Below are positions 25,507 to 33,668 of a DNA stretch of 64,000 bases, piece after piece. The notes below the pieces were generated by a model. The model saw only the letters and a program-made list of their open reading frames with translations. It made no database searches and had not been told where the DNA came from. Origin of the DNA: JALZAQ01 sp038253885 (GTDB taxonomy: Bacteria; Gemmatimonadota; Gemmatimonadetes; Gemmatimonadales; Gemmatimonadaceae). Within the stretch, counting starts at the first letter, position 1, and each line of letters starts with the position of its first letter. A program made the position numbers and the translations under genes. The DNA lies in the NCBI GenBank assembly GCA_038253885.1, contig JBBSGP010000010.1, positions 1 to 64,000 on the forward strand, written 5' to 3'.

Positions 25507-26622
25507 GTGACGGAGACGGGAACACGCGAAGGGTTCCTCCTCCTCGAGGATGGGGCCCTTTTTCGCGGGCTGCTCACCGGCGCGGCGTCCCCTTCGGTGG
25601 CCGAGGTGGTGTTCACCACGAACATGACGGGATACCAGGAGGTTTTCACCGACCCGTCGTATCGCGGACAGACCGTCGTGATGACGGCGCCGATGATCGG
25701 CAACTACGGCGTGAATGGCGAGGACGGTGAATCCGGCGAGCCGCAGGTGGCCGGCGTGATCGTGCGCGAGCTATCGGGCGGCTTCTCGAGCTGGCGCGCG
25801 ACCGGAGACCTCAGAAGCTGGTTGAGGCGCGGCCAAGTTCCCGTTCTGGAAGGCGTTGACACTCGTCGCCTGACTAAACACCTCAGATCAGCGGGAGTGA
25901 TGCGCGGCGTCCTGGGAGCCGGCGCCGAGCCCGATGCCACCGTGGGCGCCGCGCTCGAGGCGTGTCCATCGATGGAAGGGCTCGATCTGGCGTCTCGGGT
26001 CTCGACGCGCGTGCGATACCTGTGGGGCGACCCGGCGGCTCGCCATCACGTAGTCGCGTATGATTACGGCATCAAGCGCAATATCCTGCGACTGTTCGCC
26101 GAACAGCAGTGTCGGGTGACGGTGGTACCGGCGGATACGCCCGCCGAGGAAACGATGCAGCTCGCCCCCGACGGCGTTTTTCTTTCAAACGGGCCGGGCG
26201 ACCCGGCCGCGGTTGCGTACGCTCCGGGAATCCTTCGGAGCATCGCTCATCAACGCGTCCCGATGCTGGGGATCTGCTTGGGCCATCAACTCTTGGGCCT
26301 CACCTTCGGTGCGACCACCGAGAAGATGCCGTACGGACATCGGGGGGGAAATCATCCGGTGCGCGCTCTCCACAGCGGTCATGTCCTGATCACGTCCCAG
26401 AATCACGGCTTCGCGGTCCGAGGCGACGAGAAGGGAATCCCTGGCGCGAGCGAGCTCGAGGTGACGCACGTGAATCTGAATGACGCCACGGTCGAGGGGC
26501 TTCGCCATCGCGAGCTCCCGGTGTTCGCGGTCCAGTACCACCCCGAGGCAGCGCCCGGGCCGCACGATGCCCGCCCGCTGTTCGACGAGTTCATGACGGC
26601 TGTGAGATCGGGCCGCGAGTGA
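25507..26622 (+). CDS. carA: Carbamoyl-phosphate synthase small (glutaminase) subunit
   Basis: Releases ammonia from glutamine for carbamoyl phosphate, used for arginine and pyrimidine synthesis. The glutamine amidotransferase domain has nucleophile Cys 257 in MLGICLGHQ and the His/Glu pair in QYHPEAAPGPHD; the N-terminal CPSase domain has FTTNMTGYQEVFTDPSY. Length is 371 residues from GTG 25507. carB is not in the window: the next gene is an HU-like protein with its own promoter. Confidence 0.95.
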   Translation: MTETGTREGFLLLEDGALFRGLLTGAASPSVAEVVFTTNMTGYQEVFTDPSYRGQTVVMTAPMIGNYGVNGEDGESGEPQVAGVIVRELSGGFSSWRATGDLRSWLRRGQVPVLEGVDTRRLTKHLRSAGVMRGVLGAGAEPDATVGAALEACPSMEGLDLASRVSTRVRYLWGDPAARHHVVAYDYGIKRNILRLFAEQQCRVTVVPADTPAEETMQLAPDGVFLSNGPGDPAAVAYAPGILRSIAHQRVPMLGICLGHQLLGLTFGATTEKMPYGHRGGNHPVRALHSGHVLITSQNHGFAVRGDEKGIPGASELEVTHVNLNDATVEGLRHRELPVFAVQYHPEAAPGPHDARPLFDEFMTAVRSGRE

Positions 26623-26635
26623 AGCGCGCAACCGC

Positions 26636-26664
26636 TTGACACACAACAGGTAACGTCGTACTTT
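26636..26664 (+). promoter_or_regulatory. Strong sigma-70-type promoter for the HU gene
   Basis: Perfect -35 TTGACA (26636-26641), 17-base spacer, -10 TACTTT (26659-26664). It lies in the 90-base gap after carA. Transcription would start near 26671, leaving a leader of about 40 bases that ends with GAGG eight bases before the ATG. Confidence 0.7.
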
Positions 26665-26712
26665 CGTGTCACGGCGGCACTGAGTGCGCGTCTCACTTTC
26701 GAGGTTTCCCGT

Positions 26713-27045
26713 ATGACCAAAGCCGATCTGGTCGAGCATGTCACGGCGCAGATCTCCCAGACTGCCGGTCCGATGATCTCGAAGAAGGACTGCGCGCGAG
26801 TGGTGGACGCATTTCTGGACGCGATCAAGGATGCGTTGAAGGAGCAGAAGAACATCGAGGTGCGCGGCTTCGGGACCTTCAAGATTCGACAGCGGAAGAC
26901 TCGAATGGCGCGTAACCCGCGTACCGGGTCTCCGGTGGAAGTCTCGGCGCGCCCGGTTCCCGTCTTCAAGCCGTCGAAGGAGCTGCGCGCGCTGGTTGCG
27001 GACGTGCACATGGATGAGCTTTCGGACGAGCCATCGGCAGCCTGA
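26713..27045 (+). CDS. HU/IHF-family DNA-binding protein
   Basis: A 110-residue nucleoid protein that bends DNA. It begins MTKADLVEHV, has the IEVRGFGTFKIRQRKTRMARNPRTG beta-arm signature around residues 49-73, then VPVFKPSKELR. It differs from standard HU by an acidic C-terminal tail (MDELSDEPSAA). HU and IHF subunits cannot be separated reliably here, so no symbol is given. Its own strong promoter fits an abundant protein. Confidence 0.93.
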   Translation: MTKADLVEHVTAQISQTAGPMISKKDCARVVDAFLDAIKDALKEQKNIEVRGFGTFKIRQRKTRMARNPRTGSPVEVSARPVPVFKPSKELRALVADVHMDELSDEPSAA

Positions 27046-27077
27046 GCGCTGACTCTGCCCTCCCTGCGCTCTGGCAA

Positions 27078-27092
27078 CTCCGCTTGCCGGAG
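27078..27092 (+). terminator. Weak hairpin after the HU gene
   Basis: CTCCG pairs with CGGAG around a five-base loop (27078-27092), followed by CGCTTTGCATTT rather than a clean T-run. An alternative hairpin GGCAA/TTGCC (27073-27088) uses some of the same bases. It may end the HU transcript before moaD, but support is modest. Confidence 0.3.
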
Positions 27093-27142
27093 CGCTTTGC
27101 ATTTGCGGAGTGTAGATTGTCCCTCGTGCCCCGCATCGTCGC

Positions 27143-27385
27143 ATGACCATCACGGCGTTGCTCTTCGCCTCCTATGCCGACGTGCTCGGCCGCACCAGCC
27201 TCGATCTGACGCTGGGACCCGGGGCGACGGTGCGGGATGCGATTCAGCAGATCAGGGCGCTCCCAGGCGGAGAGCGCCTTCCTCCGGCACCGCTGGTGGC
27301 GGTCAACCTCGAGTATGCCAGCGCCGAGCGGCGCCTGGCGCCCGGCGACGAGCTGGCGGTGATCCCTCCGGTAGCGGGAGGTTGA
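27143..27385 (+). CDS. moaD: Molybdopterin synthase sulfur-carrier subunit
   Basis: An 80-residue ubiquitin-like protein that carries the thiocarboxylate sulfur for molybdopterin. The decisive feature is the C-terminal VAGG, ending exactly at the stop as required for activation. The fold residues (ALLFASYADVLGRTS and GATVRDAI) fit MoaD. It overlaps moaE by one base (TGATG), so the two subunits are coupled. No moaC or moeB is in the window. Confidence 0.92.
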   Translation: MTITALLFASYADVLGRTSLDLTLGPGATVRDAIQQIRALPGGERLPPAPLVAVNLEYASAERRLAPGDELAVIPPVAGG

Positions 27386-27819
27386 TGAGGAGCGCCATCG
27401 TCACTCAGCCCGTGAACGCCGCTGCCCTGCTCACCGAGGTCGCCAGCACCGCGAACGGGGCCCTCATTCTCTTCGTCGGAACGGTGCGGGACGAGAACGA
27501 TGGCCGGCCGGTGCTGGGAATCGAGTATTCCGCCTACGCCGAGATGGCGGAGCGCGAACTCGCAGCGATTGTCGCGGAGACGGCGGCGCGCTTCGGGACA
27601 TCCGACATCGTGGTCGAGCACCGGCTCGGAACGCTCGAGCTTGGTGAGGCCAGTGTCGTCATCGCCGTCGGCCACGCTCGCCGGGCCGTCGCCTACGATG
27701 CGTCGCGCCATCTGCTCGAGGAGCTGAAGCGACGGCTGCCGGTGTGGAAGCGCGAGGGCTACGCGGATGGATCGAGGGAATGGGTCGATCCGTCGGCTCA
27801 CACTCCGGCACATCGATGA
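27385..27819 (+). CDS. moaE: Molybdopterin synthase catalytic subunit
   Basis: Inserts two sulfurs from MoaD into precursor Z to make molybdopterin. Recognisable elements are GALILFVGTVRDENDGRPV, VVEHRLGTLELGEASV, GHARRAVAYDASR and RRLPVWKREGYADGSREWV, which include the catalytic Lys region. Length is 144 residues. It overlaps moaD (TGATG) and moaA (ATGA), forming a three-gene coupled unit. Confidence 0.93.
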   Translation: MRSAIVTQPVNAAALLTEVASTANGALILFVGTVRDENDGRPVLGIEYSAYAEMAERELAAIVAETAARFGTSDIVVEHRLGTLELGEASVVIAVGHARRAVAYDASRHLLEELKRRLPVWKREGYADGSREWVDPSAHTPAHR

Positions 27820-28811
27820 GCGAGCTGCGCCTGCCCGCACTCCGGGATCAGTTCGGACGCGGCATCGAGTATCTGCGGATCTCGGTTACCGACCGCTGCA
27901 ACTTCCGCTGCGTGTATTGCATGCCGGTGGAGGGGTTGGAGTGGCTGCCGAAGCAGGACATCCTCAGCTACGAGGAGATCGCCGCGATCGTCACGCAGCT
28001 CGCGCCGCTCGGCCTCCGACGGCTGCGAATAACGGGCGGGGAGCCCACGATTCGCCCGAATCTGACCGCGCTGGTGGCGATGTTGCGCGCGGTTCCTGGA
28101 ATCGAAGACATCGCGCTCTCCACCAACGGCGTGAAGCTGCCGCTGTTGGCGCCGGCGCTGCGCGCCGCCGGACTGGATCGCGTGAACATGAGCGCCGACA
28201 GCTTGCGCCCGGAGCGTATCGCGGCCATCGCCCGCCGGAGTCTCGGTTTCTCACCGATCGATGCGGCGCTGGCGGCGGAGCGAACCGGCCTGGATCCGGT
28301 GAAGATCAACGTCGTCGTGATGCGCGGCATCAACGACGATGAGATCGAGGACTTCGCGAGATTGACGTTGGATCATCCCTGGCATGTTCGCTACATCGAG
28401 CTCATGCCGGTTGGGGAGATGAGGGAGCTCACGTGGTCGCACGTCGTGCCGAGCGACGAAGTGCTCGCCCGCATCGCCGGGCTCGGGCCGCTGGCGCCGG
28501 TGGTGTCCACGGTGCGCGGCAACGGACCTGCGGCGTACTACCGTCTCGACGGGGCCGCAGGAACCATCGGCGTCATCACTCCGATGACGCACACCTATTG
28601 CGATAGCTGCAATCGCGTGCGCCTCACCGCCGACGGACGCCTCCGCACCTGCCTGTACGGCGACCACGAGGTGAATCTCCGCGATCCGTTGCGTGCCGGT
28701 CAGGATCTGGGGCCTCTCTACGTCGCGGCGCTGGCGGACAAACCCCGCGAGCACGATCTCCTGCAGATGCGGGTCGGAGGGCTGCGCGCCCTTTCCCAGG
28801 TGGGCGGTTGA
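27816..28811 (+). CDS. moaA: GTP 3',8-cyclase (radical SAM)
   Basis: First enzyme of molybdenum cofactor synthesis, rearranging GTP with S-adenosylmethionine. The radical-SAM cluster is Cys 28, 32 and 35 (CNFRCVYC, CX3CX2C); the second cluster lies in TYCDSCNRVRLTADGRLRTC. The C-terminus ends QVGG, the GG tail needed by MoaA. Length is 331 residues. ATG 27816 overlaps moaE. Confidence 0.95.
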   Translation: MSELRLPALRDQFGRGIEYLRISVTDRCNFRCVYCMPVEGLEWLPKQDILSYEEIAAIVTQLAPLGLRRLRITGGEPTIRPNLTALVAMLRAVPGIEDIALSTNGVKLPLLAPALRAAGLDRVNMSADSLRPERIAAIARRSLGFSPIDAALAAERTGLDPVKINVVVMRGINDDEIEDFARLTLDHPWHVRYIELMPVGEMRELTWSHVVPSDEVLARIAGLGPLAPVVSTVRGNGPAAYYRLDGAAGTIGVITPMTHTYCDSCNRVRLTADGRLRTCLYGDHEVNLRDPLRAGQDLGPLYVAALADKPREHDLLQMRVGGLRALSQVGG

Positions 28812-28826
28812 GGCTCCTGATCGGGT

Positions 28827-28855
28827 TTGCCGAGCGCGGCGGTTCCGAATAGCTT
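28827..28855 (+). promoter_or_regulatory. Sigma-70-type promoter for mdh
   Basis: TTGCCG (28827-28832), 17-base spacer and TAGCTT (28850-28855) in the 88-base gap before mdh. The -35 match is weaker than at other promoters here, but the -10 has the same TANNTT form. Confidence 0.5.
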
Positions 28856-28899
28856 TTCCGCCCGGGTCTGCTCCTCCCTCCTTCATCGATCGGATCGCA

Positions 28900-29829
28900 A
28901 TGCTGAGTAAGATTTCCGTGATCGGCGCGGGTAACGTCGGCGCGACCACGGCGCAGCGTCTCGCAGAAAAAGAGCTCGCGCGTCAGATCGTGATGGTGGA
29001 CGTGGTCGAGGGAATTCCCCAGGGGAAAGCGCTCGACCAATGGGAATCGGCTCCCATCGAAGGTTTCGATAGCCGGGTGATCGGCAGTAACGGCTACGAC
29101 GAGACGGCCGAGTCCGACATCGTGGTGATCACGGCGGGGATCGCGCGGAAGCCGGGAATGTCTCGCGACGATCTTCTCAACACCAACGCGGGGATCGTCA
29201 AGGAGGTCTCGCAGAACATCAAGCGCACGTCGCCGCAGGCGATCCTGATCGTCATCTCGAACCCACTGGACATCATGTCCTGGGTGGCGATGAAGGTCAC
29301 CGGCTTCCCGCGCGAGCGAGTGATCGGGATGGCGGGCGTTCTCGATACGGCCCGCTACCGATCGTTTCTCGCCGAGGCGCTCGACGTCTCGGTTCACGAC
29401 ATCCAGGCCATGGTTCTGGGCGGCCATGGCGACACGATGGTTCCTCTGATCTCGTACACCAGCGTGAGTGGCATCCCGGTCACGCAGCTGCTCGACCGAA
29501 AGCGGCTGGACGAGATCGTCGATCGCACGCGCAATGGCGGCGCGGAGATCGTGAAGCATCTCAAGACCGGGTCGGCCTACTACGCGCCTTCCTCCGCCGC
29601 GGTGCAGATGTGCGAGGCGATCGCCAAGGATTCCAAGCGGATCCTCCCCTGCGCGGCGTGGCTCGAGGGGGAATACGGGATGTCGGGGCTTTTCCTCGGT
29701 GTGCCGTGCAAGCTCGGGCGACGCGGTCTGGAGCAGATTCTCGAGGTGGAGCTCACCAGCAAGGAGCGGGTGGACCTCGGCAAGAGCGCCGAAGCGGTTC
29801 GGGGCCCGATGGCAGCGGTGAAGCTCTAA
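28900..29829 (+). CDS. mdh: Malate dehydrogenase (lactate/malate DH type)
   Basis: NAD-dependent conversion of malate to oxaloacetate in the TCA cycle. The Rossmann motif GAGNVGA is at about 9-15, the Arg pair region is in GIARKPGMSRDD, and the catalytic His sits in VLGGHGDTMVPL near 176. The 309-residue length and the RKPGMSRDDLL loop favour MDH of the bacterial LDH-like class over lactate dehydrogenase. It converges on dcd. Confidence 0.93.
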   Translation: MLSKISVIGAGNVGATTAQRLAEKELARQIVMVDVVEGIPQGKALDQWESAPIEGFDSRVIGSNGYDETAESDIVVITAGIARKPGMSRDDLLNTNAGIVKEVSQNIKRTSPQAILIVISNPLDIMSWVAMKVTGFPRERVIGMAGVLDTARYRSFLAEALDVSVHDIQAMVLGGHGDTMVPLISYTSVSGIPVTQLLDRKRLDEIVDRTRNGGAEIVKHLKTGSAYYAPSSAAVQMCEAIAKDSKRILPCAAWLEGEYGMSGLFLGVPCKLGRRGLEQILEVELTSKERVDLGKSAEAVRGPMAAVKL

Positions 29830-29844
29830 CCGGAACTGCGACGG

Positions 29845-29864
29845 GCGCCTGACTTGGGGGGCGC
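29845..29864. terminator. Weak hairpin between convergent mdh and dcd
   Basis: GCGCC (29845-29849) pairs with GGCGC (29860-29864) across a ten-base loop in the 39-base gap between convergent genes. No T-run follows, so any termination would be weak. Confidence 0.25.
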
Positions 29865-29868
29865 GGGC

Positions 29869-30423
29869 CTACAACCGCGGCAGCGTGACGCCGTGCTGGC
29901 CCTGGTACTTTCCCTTCTTGTCCTTGTACGAGACCTCTGGCTCCTCATCGCCCTCGAAGAACAGCACCTGGGCGATGCCTTCATTGGCGTAGATGCGAGC
30001 CGGCAGGGGTGTCGTGTTGGATATCTCGAGCGTGACGAACCCTTCCCATTCCGGCTCGAAGGGAGTGACGTTCGTGATGATGCCGCAGCGGGCATACGTC
30101 GACTTGCCCACGGTCACGGTGAGGACCTGGCGAGGGATGCGGAAGTATTCGACCGAGCGCGCCAGAGCGAACGAATTCGGCGGGACGATGCAGACATCTC
30201 CCTCGAACTCGACGAACGACCTGGGATCGAAGCGCTTGGGATCGACGATCGAGCTCAGCACGTTGGTGAAGATCTTGAACTCTCGCGCCACCCGCATGTC
30301 GTAGCCGTAGGAGCTGAGGCCGTACGAGATGACGCCCTCGCGGACCTGGCGGTCCTCGAACGGCTCGATCATCCGGTGCTCGAGCGCCATCTGGCGAATC
30401 CAGCGATCGGACTTGAGGGACAT
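29869..30423 (-). CDS. dcd: dCTP deaminase
   Basis: Converts dCTP to dUTP, the route to dTMP. It starts MSLKSDRW with EPF shortly after. Catalytic and fold motifs include GYDMRVAREF, GKSTYARCGI, the Glu in WEGFVTLEISN and the C-terminal GKYQGQHGVTLPR. Length is 184 residues. I use the ATG at 30423; the frame extends to 30492 with non-family sequence. It is divergent from the nuo operon. Confidence 0.93.
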   Translation of the reverse strand: MSLKSDRWIRQMALEHRMIEPFEDRQVREGVISYGLSSYGYDMRVAREFKIFTNVLSSIVDPKRFDPRSFVEFEGDVCIVPPNSFALARSVEYFRIPRQVLTVTVGKSTYARCGIITNVTPFEPEWEGFVTLEISNTTPLPARIYANEGIAQVLFFEGDEEPEVSYKDKKGKYQGQHGVTLPRL

Positions 30424-30555
30424 CGCTCGGGATGCCGGAGAGGGGAAGCGGTGCCGAGCCGTTGCTGCAGAAGGCTCATGGGAGCTTGGCAAGCGGCGGG
30501 AATGTACCGATGGCGCGGCATGTCTGCCACTCGCAACTTCGCTCCGGATCGTCGG

Positions 30556-30585
30556 TTGACACTCGCCCGCGGCGCGGGGTAATTT
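30556..30585 (+). promoter_or_regulatory. Promoter of the nuo operon
   Basis: A perfect TTGACA (30556-30561), 18-base spacer and TAATTT (30580-30585) in the 205-base gap between divergent dcd and nuoA. Transcription would start near 30592, just before the palindrome at 30600. Confidence 0.6.
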
Positions 30586-30599
30586 CCCTTGAGCCGAAA

Positions 30600-30613
30600 G
30601 TGAAAAATTTCAC
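30600..30613. promoter_or_regulatory. Rex-like operator (GTGAA-N4-TTCAC palindrome)
   Basis: The 14-base palindrome GTGAAAAATTTCAC has perfect six-base arms around AA. Its GTGAA-N4-TTCAC core equals the centre of the operator of Rex, the NADH/NAD+-sensing repressor known to control nuo in Streptomyces; the outer TT/AA pairs are mostly absent. It lies about +9 to +22 from the predicted start, where a repressor would block transcription. No rex gene is in the window, so Rex binding is an inference. Confidence 0.5.
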
Positions 30614-30628
30614 GAAGTCGGGAGAGGG

Positions 30629-31036
30629 ATGCTCGTCCGCGAATACTTTCCGGTATTGATGCTCGTGGGCTTCGTCGCCGCGAACGCCGTCATGATGCTC
30701 GGCGTCTCGCACCTGACGATCCGCACTCGCCCCACCGCCGTGAAGCAGTCGGCCTACGAATCGGGCATTCCCGCACTCGGCGACGCGCGCGAGCGCTTCT
30801 CGGTGAAGTTCTACATGGTCGCGATGCTTTTCATCGTGTTCGACATCGAGACCGTGTTCATGATCCCGTGGAGCGTCCACTTTCGCCAACTGTCCTGCGC
30901 CGTGCCGCTGAGCGGCGGAGCCTGTCCGCCGCGACAGATCTCCTTCTTCGGGCTCGGCGAGATGCTGGTCTTCATGGCGATCCTTCTCGTCGGCTTCATC
31001 TACGTGTGGAAGAAGGGAGCGCTGCAATGGGATTGA
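30629..31036 (+). CDS. nuoA: NADH-quinone oxidoreductase subunit A
   Basis: Membrane-arm subunit of complex I, 135 residues with three hydrophobic helices. YESGIPALGDARERFSVKFYMVAMLFIVFDIE is the family signature, with the conserved FDIE. The purine-rich GGAGAGGG lies very close to the ATG at 30629. First of fourteen nuo genes in standard order. It overlaps nuoB by ten bases. Confidence 0.95.
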   Translation: MLVREYFPVLMLVGFVAANAVMMLGVSHLTIRTRPTAVKQSAYESGIPALGDARERFSVKFYMVAMLFIVFDIETVFMIPWSVHFRQLSCAVPLSGGACPPRQISFFGLGEMLVFMAILLVGFIYVWKKGALQWD

Positions 31037-31653
31037 CGTCACCTCCGGCCCCGAGAGTTGTCACCCACGACCCGGAGTCCCAGGAGAGCTGGATCACCAC
31101 TCGCCTCGACTTTCTCGTCAACTGGTCGCGGGCGAACTCGCTCTGGCCGATGCCTTTCGGCACCGCCTGCTGCGCCATCGAGTTCATGGCGACCGCGGCG
31201 AGCGGCTTCGATCTGGCGCGCTTCGGGATGGAGCGCATGAGCTTCTCGCCTCGACAGGCCGACGTGCTCATCTGCGCGGGGAGAGTTCCCTTCAAGCTGG
31301 CGCCGGTGATCCGGCGGATCTGGCAGCAGATGCCGCAGCCCAAGTGGTGCATCTCCATGGGTGCCTGCGCTTCGTCGGGGGGGATGTTCGACAACTACGC
31401 GGTGGTGCAGGGGATCGACACGATCATCCCCGTGGATGTCTACGTACCTGGGTGCCCACCACGGCCCGAAGGGCTCATGTACGGCATCATGATGCTCCAG
31501 GAAAAGGTGAAACGAGAGAAGATGGCCGATGCGGCACTGCGGAACGAGATGGAAACCGACCCGGCGAGCGGACTCCACATCCCACCCCAGGCCATCGACG
31601 AGCTGTCGGAGCCGTTCGGGAACTCCGTTCATCAGACCAGGTCTGGGCTGTGA
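31027..31653 (+). CDS. nuoB: NADH-quinone oxidoreductase subunit B
   Basis: Carries cluster N2, the last Fe-S centre before quinone. Ligands are Cys 48 and 49 (GTACCAIE), Cys 114 (MGACASSGG) and Cys 143 (VPGCPPRPEG). Length is 208 residues, with a C-terminal extension rich in charged residues. ATG 31027 overlaps nuoA, and the stop overlaps the nuoC GTG (GTGA). Confidence 0.96.
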   Translation: MGLTSPPAPRVVTHDPESQESWITTRLDFLVNWSRANSLWPMPFGTACCAIEFMATAASGFDLARFGMERMSFSPRQADVLICAGRVPFKLAPVIRRIWQQMPQPKWCISMGACASSGGMFDNYAVVQGIDTIIPVDVYVPGCPPRPEGLMYGIMMLQEKVKREKMADAALRNEMETDPASGLHIPPQAIDELSEPFGNSVHQTRSGL

Positions 31654-32351
31654 CAGCAGCGTTCTCGCCCGTTGTTCCCGGCGCTGCCGCTCCCGATGCA
31701 CCCCCCCCAGTCACGCCGTCAGCGGTGCCTCACCGCGGTGGTCCAGCCAACCCGGCCGCTGACGCGCTGCGCGGGCGCTTTGGGAGCGCCGTTCAGCAGG
31801 TGGACGTCGTCTGGGGTGAAACATCGGTCTACGTGGATGGGAATCGCGTCCTCGAGATCGCTCGCTGGCTGCATGACGATCCTGGCCAACGCTACGACTA
31901 CCTGTCGGACGTCACAGCGGTCGAGTACCGCGATCCCGAGCAGCCGCTCGAGGTCGTGTGGCATCTCCGCTCTCTGCCGTACCGGCGTTTTCTACGCCTG
32001 AAGGCGAAGCTGATCAAAGGGACTCCCCTCGAGGTGGACAGCGTGTGGCCGGTCTACAAGGGTGCCGACTGGCTCGAGCGGGAGTGCTACGACATGTTCG
32101 GTGTCACGTTTCGCGGACATCCGGACTTGCGGCGCATCCTCATGTGGGAGCAATACCGGGAAGGATATCCGTTGCGCAAGGATTTCCCGCTTCGCGGGCG
32201 CTTCAGTCGCGCCGAGCAGCTGCGCCAGGCGCTGGCCGCCAATCCGGAAGCCCGCTACTCCATGGAGGAGCTGACGATCGCGCAGGCCTTCGAGGACCTC
32301 CCCGAGGCGATGCGCCAGCGTCTTGCCTCCGGCGAGAAGACGGGGGAGTAG
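31650..32351 (+). CDS. nuoC: NADH-quinone oxidoreductase subunit C
   Basis: Peripheral-arm subunit of 233 residues. The diagnostic region is WLERECYDMFGVTFRGHPDLRRILM, followed by GYPLRKDFPL. The first about 30 residues are Pro/Ala-rich and not conserved, so either they form a flexible tail or the true start is further downstream. The GTG 31650 overlaps nuoB. Confidence 0.94.
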   Translation: MTAAFSPVVPGAAAPDAPPPVTPSAVPHRGGPANPAADALRGRFGSAVQQVDVVWGETSVYVDGNRVLEIARWLHDDPGQRYDYLSDVTAVEYRDPEQPLEVVWHLRSLPYRRFLRLKAKLIKGTPLEVDSVWPVYKGADWLERECYDMFGVTFRGHPDLRRILMWEQYREGYPLRKDFPLRGRFSRAEQLRQALAANPEARYSMEELTIAQAFEDLPEAMRQRLASGEKTGE

Positions 32352-32354
32352 GGG

Positions 32355-33668
32355 ATGGCGACCACCAGGCGAACGGTCGAGGTCGCGCTCGGCAGCTCCG
32401 GCATCGACGAGCGTGGGCGTCCTCGCCGCGCTCCTCTGCAGGTCAGCGAGGAAGGCCAGATCTCCACGCTGGAGCCCCCACCGGCACTCGAGGCTGACCT
32501 TGTCGGGGAGCACATGCTCATCAACATCGGGCCCCAGCATCCGGCGACTCACGGCGTGCTCCGCCTGGTTCTGGAGCTCGATGGCGAGACGGTGGTGCGC
32601 TGCATTCCTCACATCGGCTATCTGCACTGCGGCTTCGAGAAGATCGGCGAATATCGGCAGTACAATCAGATCATTCCGTGGACCGATCGCGAGGATTACC
32701 TCAATGCGATGGGGAACAACTGCGCGTTCGCGCTCGGCGCCGAGCGACTATTCGGCGTCGAGATCACGCCGCGCTGCACGGTACTGCGGGTGATCGCGAT
32801 GGAGCTGTCGCGGATCATCTCTCATCTGGTGTGGCTGGGCACGACCTGCATCGACATCGGAGCGTTCACCCCCTTTCTCTGGTCCTTCCAGCAGGTCGAG
32901 ACGGTGTATCATCTCCTCGAGCGGTGGGTGGGGGCGCGGTTGACGACGAGCGCGACGCGGGTGGGCGGGATGGCCGCGGACATCCCCGACGGGTGGGTGC
33001 AGCAGCTTCGCGATTTCGTGCACGGCTTTCCCAAGACCGTCGCCGAAGTGGACCGGCTGCTCACCCGCAACGCGATCTGGGTGGGACGCACGATCGGACT
33101 CGGCGCCCTCTCGGCGGAAGAGGCGGTGAATTACGGGCTGTCGGGTCCCATGCTGCGCGCCTCCGGAGTGGCCTACGATGTCCGCCGCGATTTTCCCTAC
33201 CTCGGCTACGAGACCTACGACTTCGAGGTCCCGGTGGGCACGCAGGGTGATGTCTACGACCGCTATCTCGTGCGCATGGAGGAGCTCCGGCAGTCCACGC
33301 GCATACTGGAGCAGGCCATCGAGCGGCTTCCCGACGGACCGGTGAACATCGATGATCACCGCGTCATCCTTCCACCCAAGTCGCGGGCGATGAGCGACAT
33401 GGAGTCGATGATCCACCACTTCAAGCAGGTGATGGAGGGACCGCGGCCGCCGGTCGGGGAATGCTACGTCGCGGTCGAGAGTCCCAAGGGCGAGAAAGGT
33501 TACTACATGGTGTCGGATGGCACCGGCAAGCCGTCGCGTTGGCGGATCCGTCCTCCGTCGTTCGTCAATTTGTCGGCGATTCCGCGGATGGTCGAAGGGC
33601 ACCTTCTGAGCGACGTCATCGCCATCAACGCCAGCATCGACATCGTGATGGGAGAGATCGACCGGTGA
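32355..33668 (+). CDS. nuoD: NADH-quinone oxidoreductase subunit D
   Basis: Forms the quinone-binding cavity with NuoB. GPQHPATHGVLR (near 59-70) and IGYLHCGFEK carry the conserved quinone-site His residues; the C-terminus is DIVMGEIDR, a strict family ending. Length is 437 residues, with about 50 non-conserved residues at the front. It is separate from nuoC, unlike the fused nuoCD of enterobacteria. Confidence 0.96.
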   Translation: MATTRRTVEVALGSSGIDERGRPRRAPLQVSEEGQISTLEPPPALEADLVGEHMLINIGPQHPATHGVLRLVLELDGETVVRCIPHIGYLHCGFEKIGEYRQYNQIIPWTDREDYLNAMGNNCAFALGAERLFGVEITPRCTVLRVIAMELSRIISHLVWLGTTCIDIGAFTPFLWSFQQVETVYHLLERWVGARLTTSATRVGGMAADIPDGWVQQLRDFVHGFPKTVAEVDRLLTRNAIWVGRTIGLGALSAEEAVNYGLSGPMLRASGVAYDVRRDFPYLGYETYDFEVPVGTQGDVYDRYLVRMEELRQSTRILEQAIERLPDGPVNIDDHRVILPPKSRAMSDMESMIHHFKQVMEGPRPPVGECYVAVESPKGEKGYYMVSDGTGKPSRWRIRPPSFVNLSAIPRMVEGHLLSDVIAINASIDIVMGEIDR

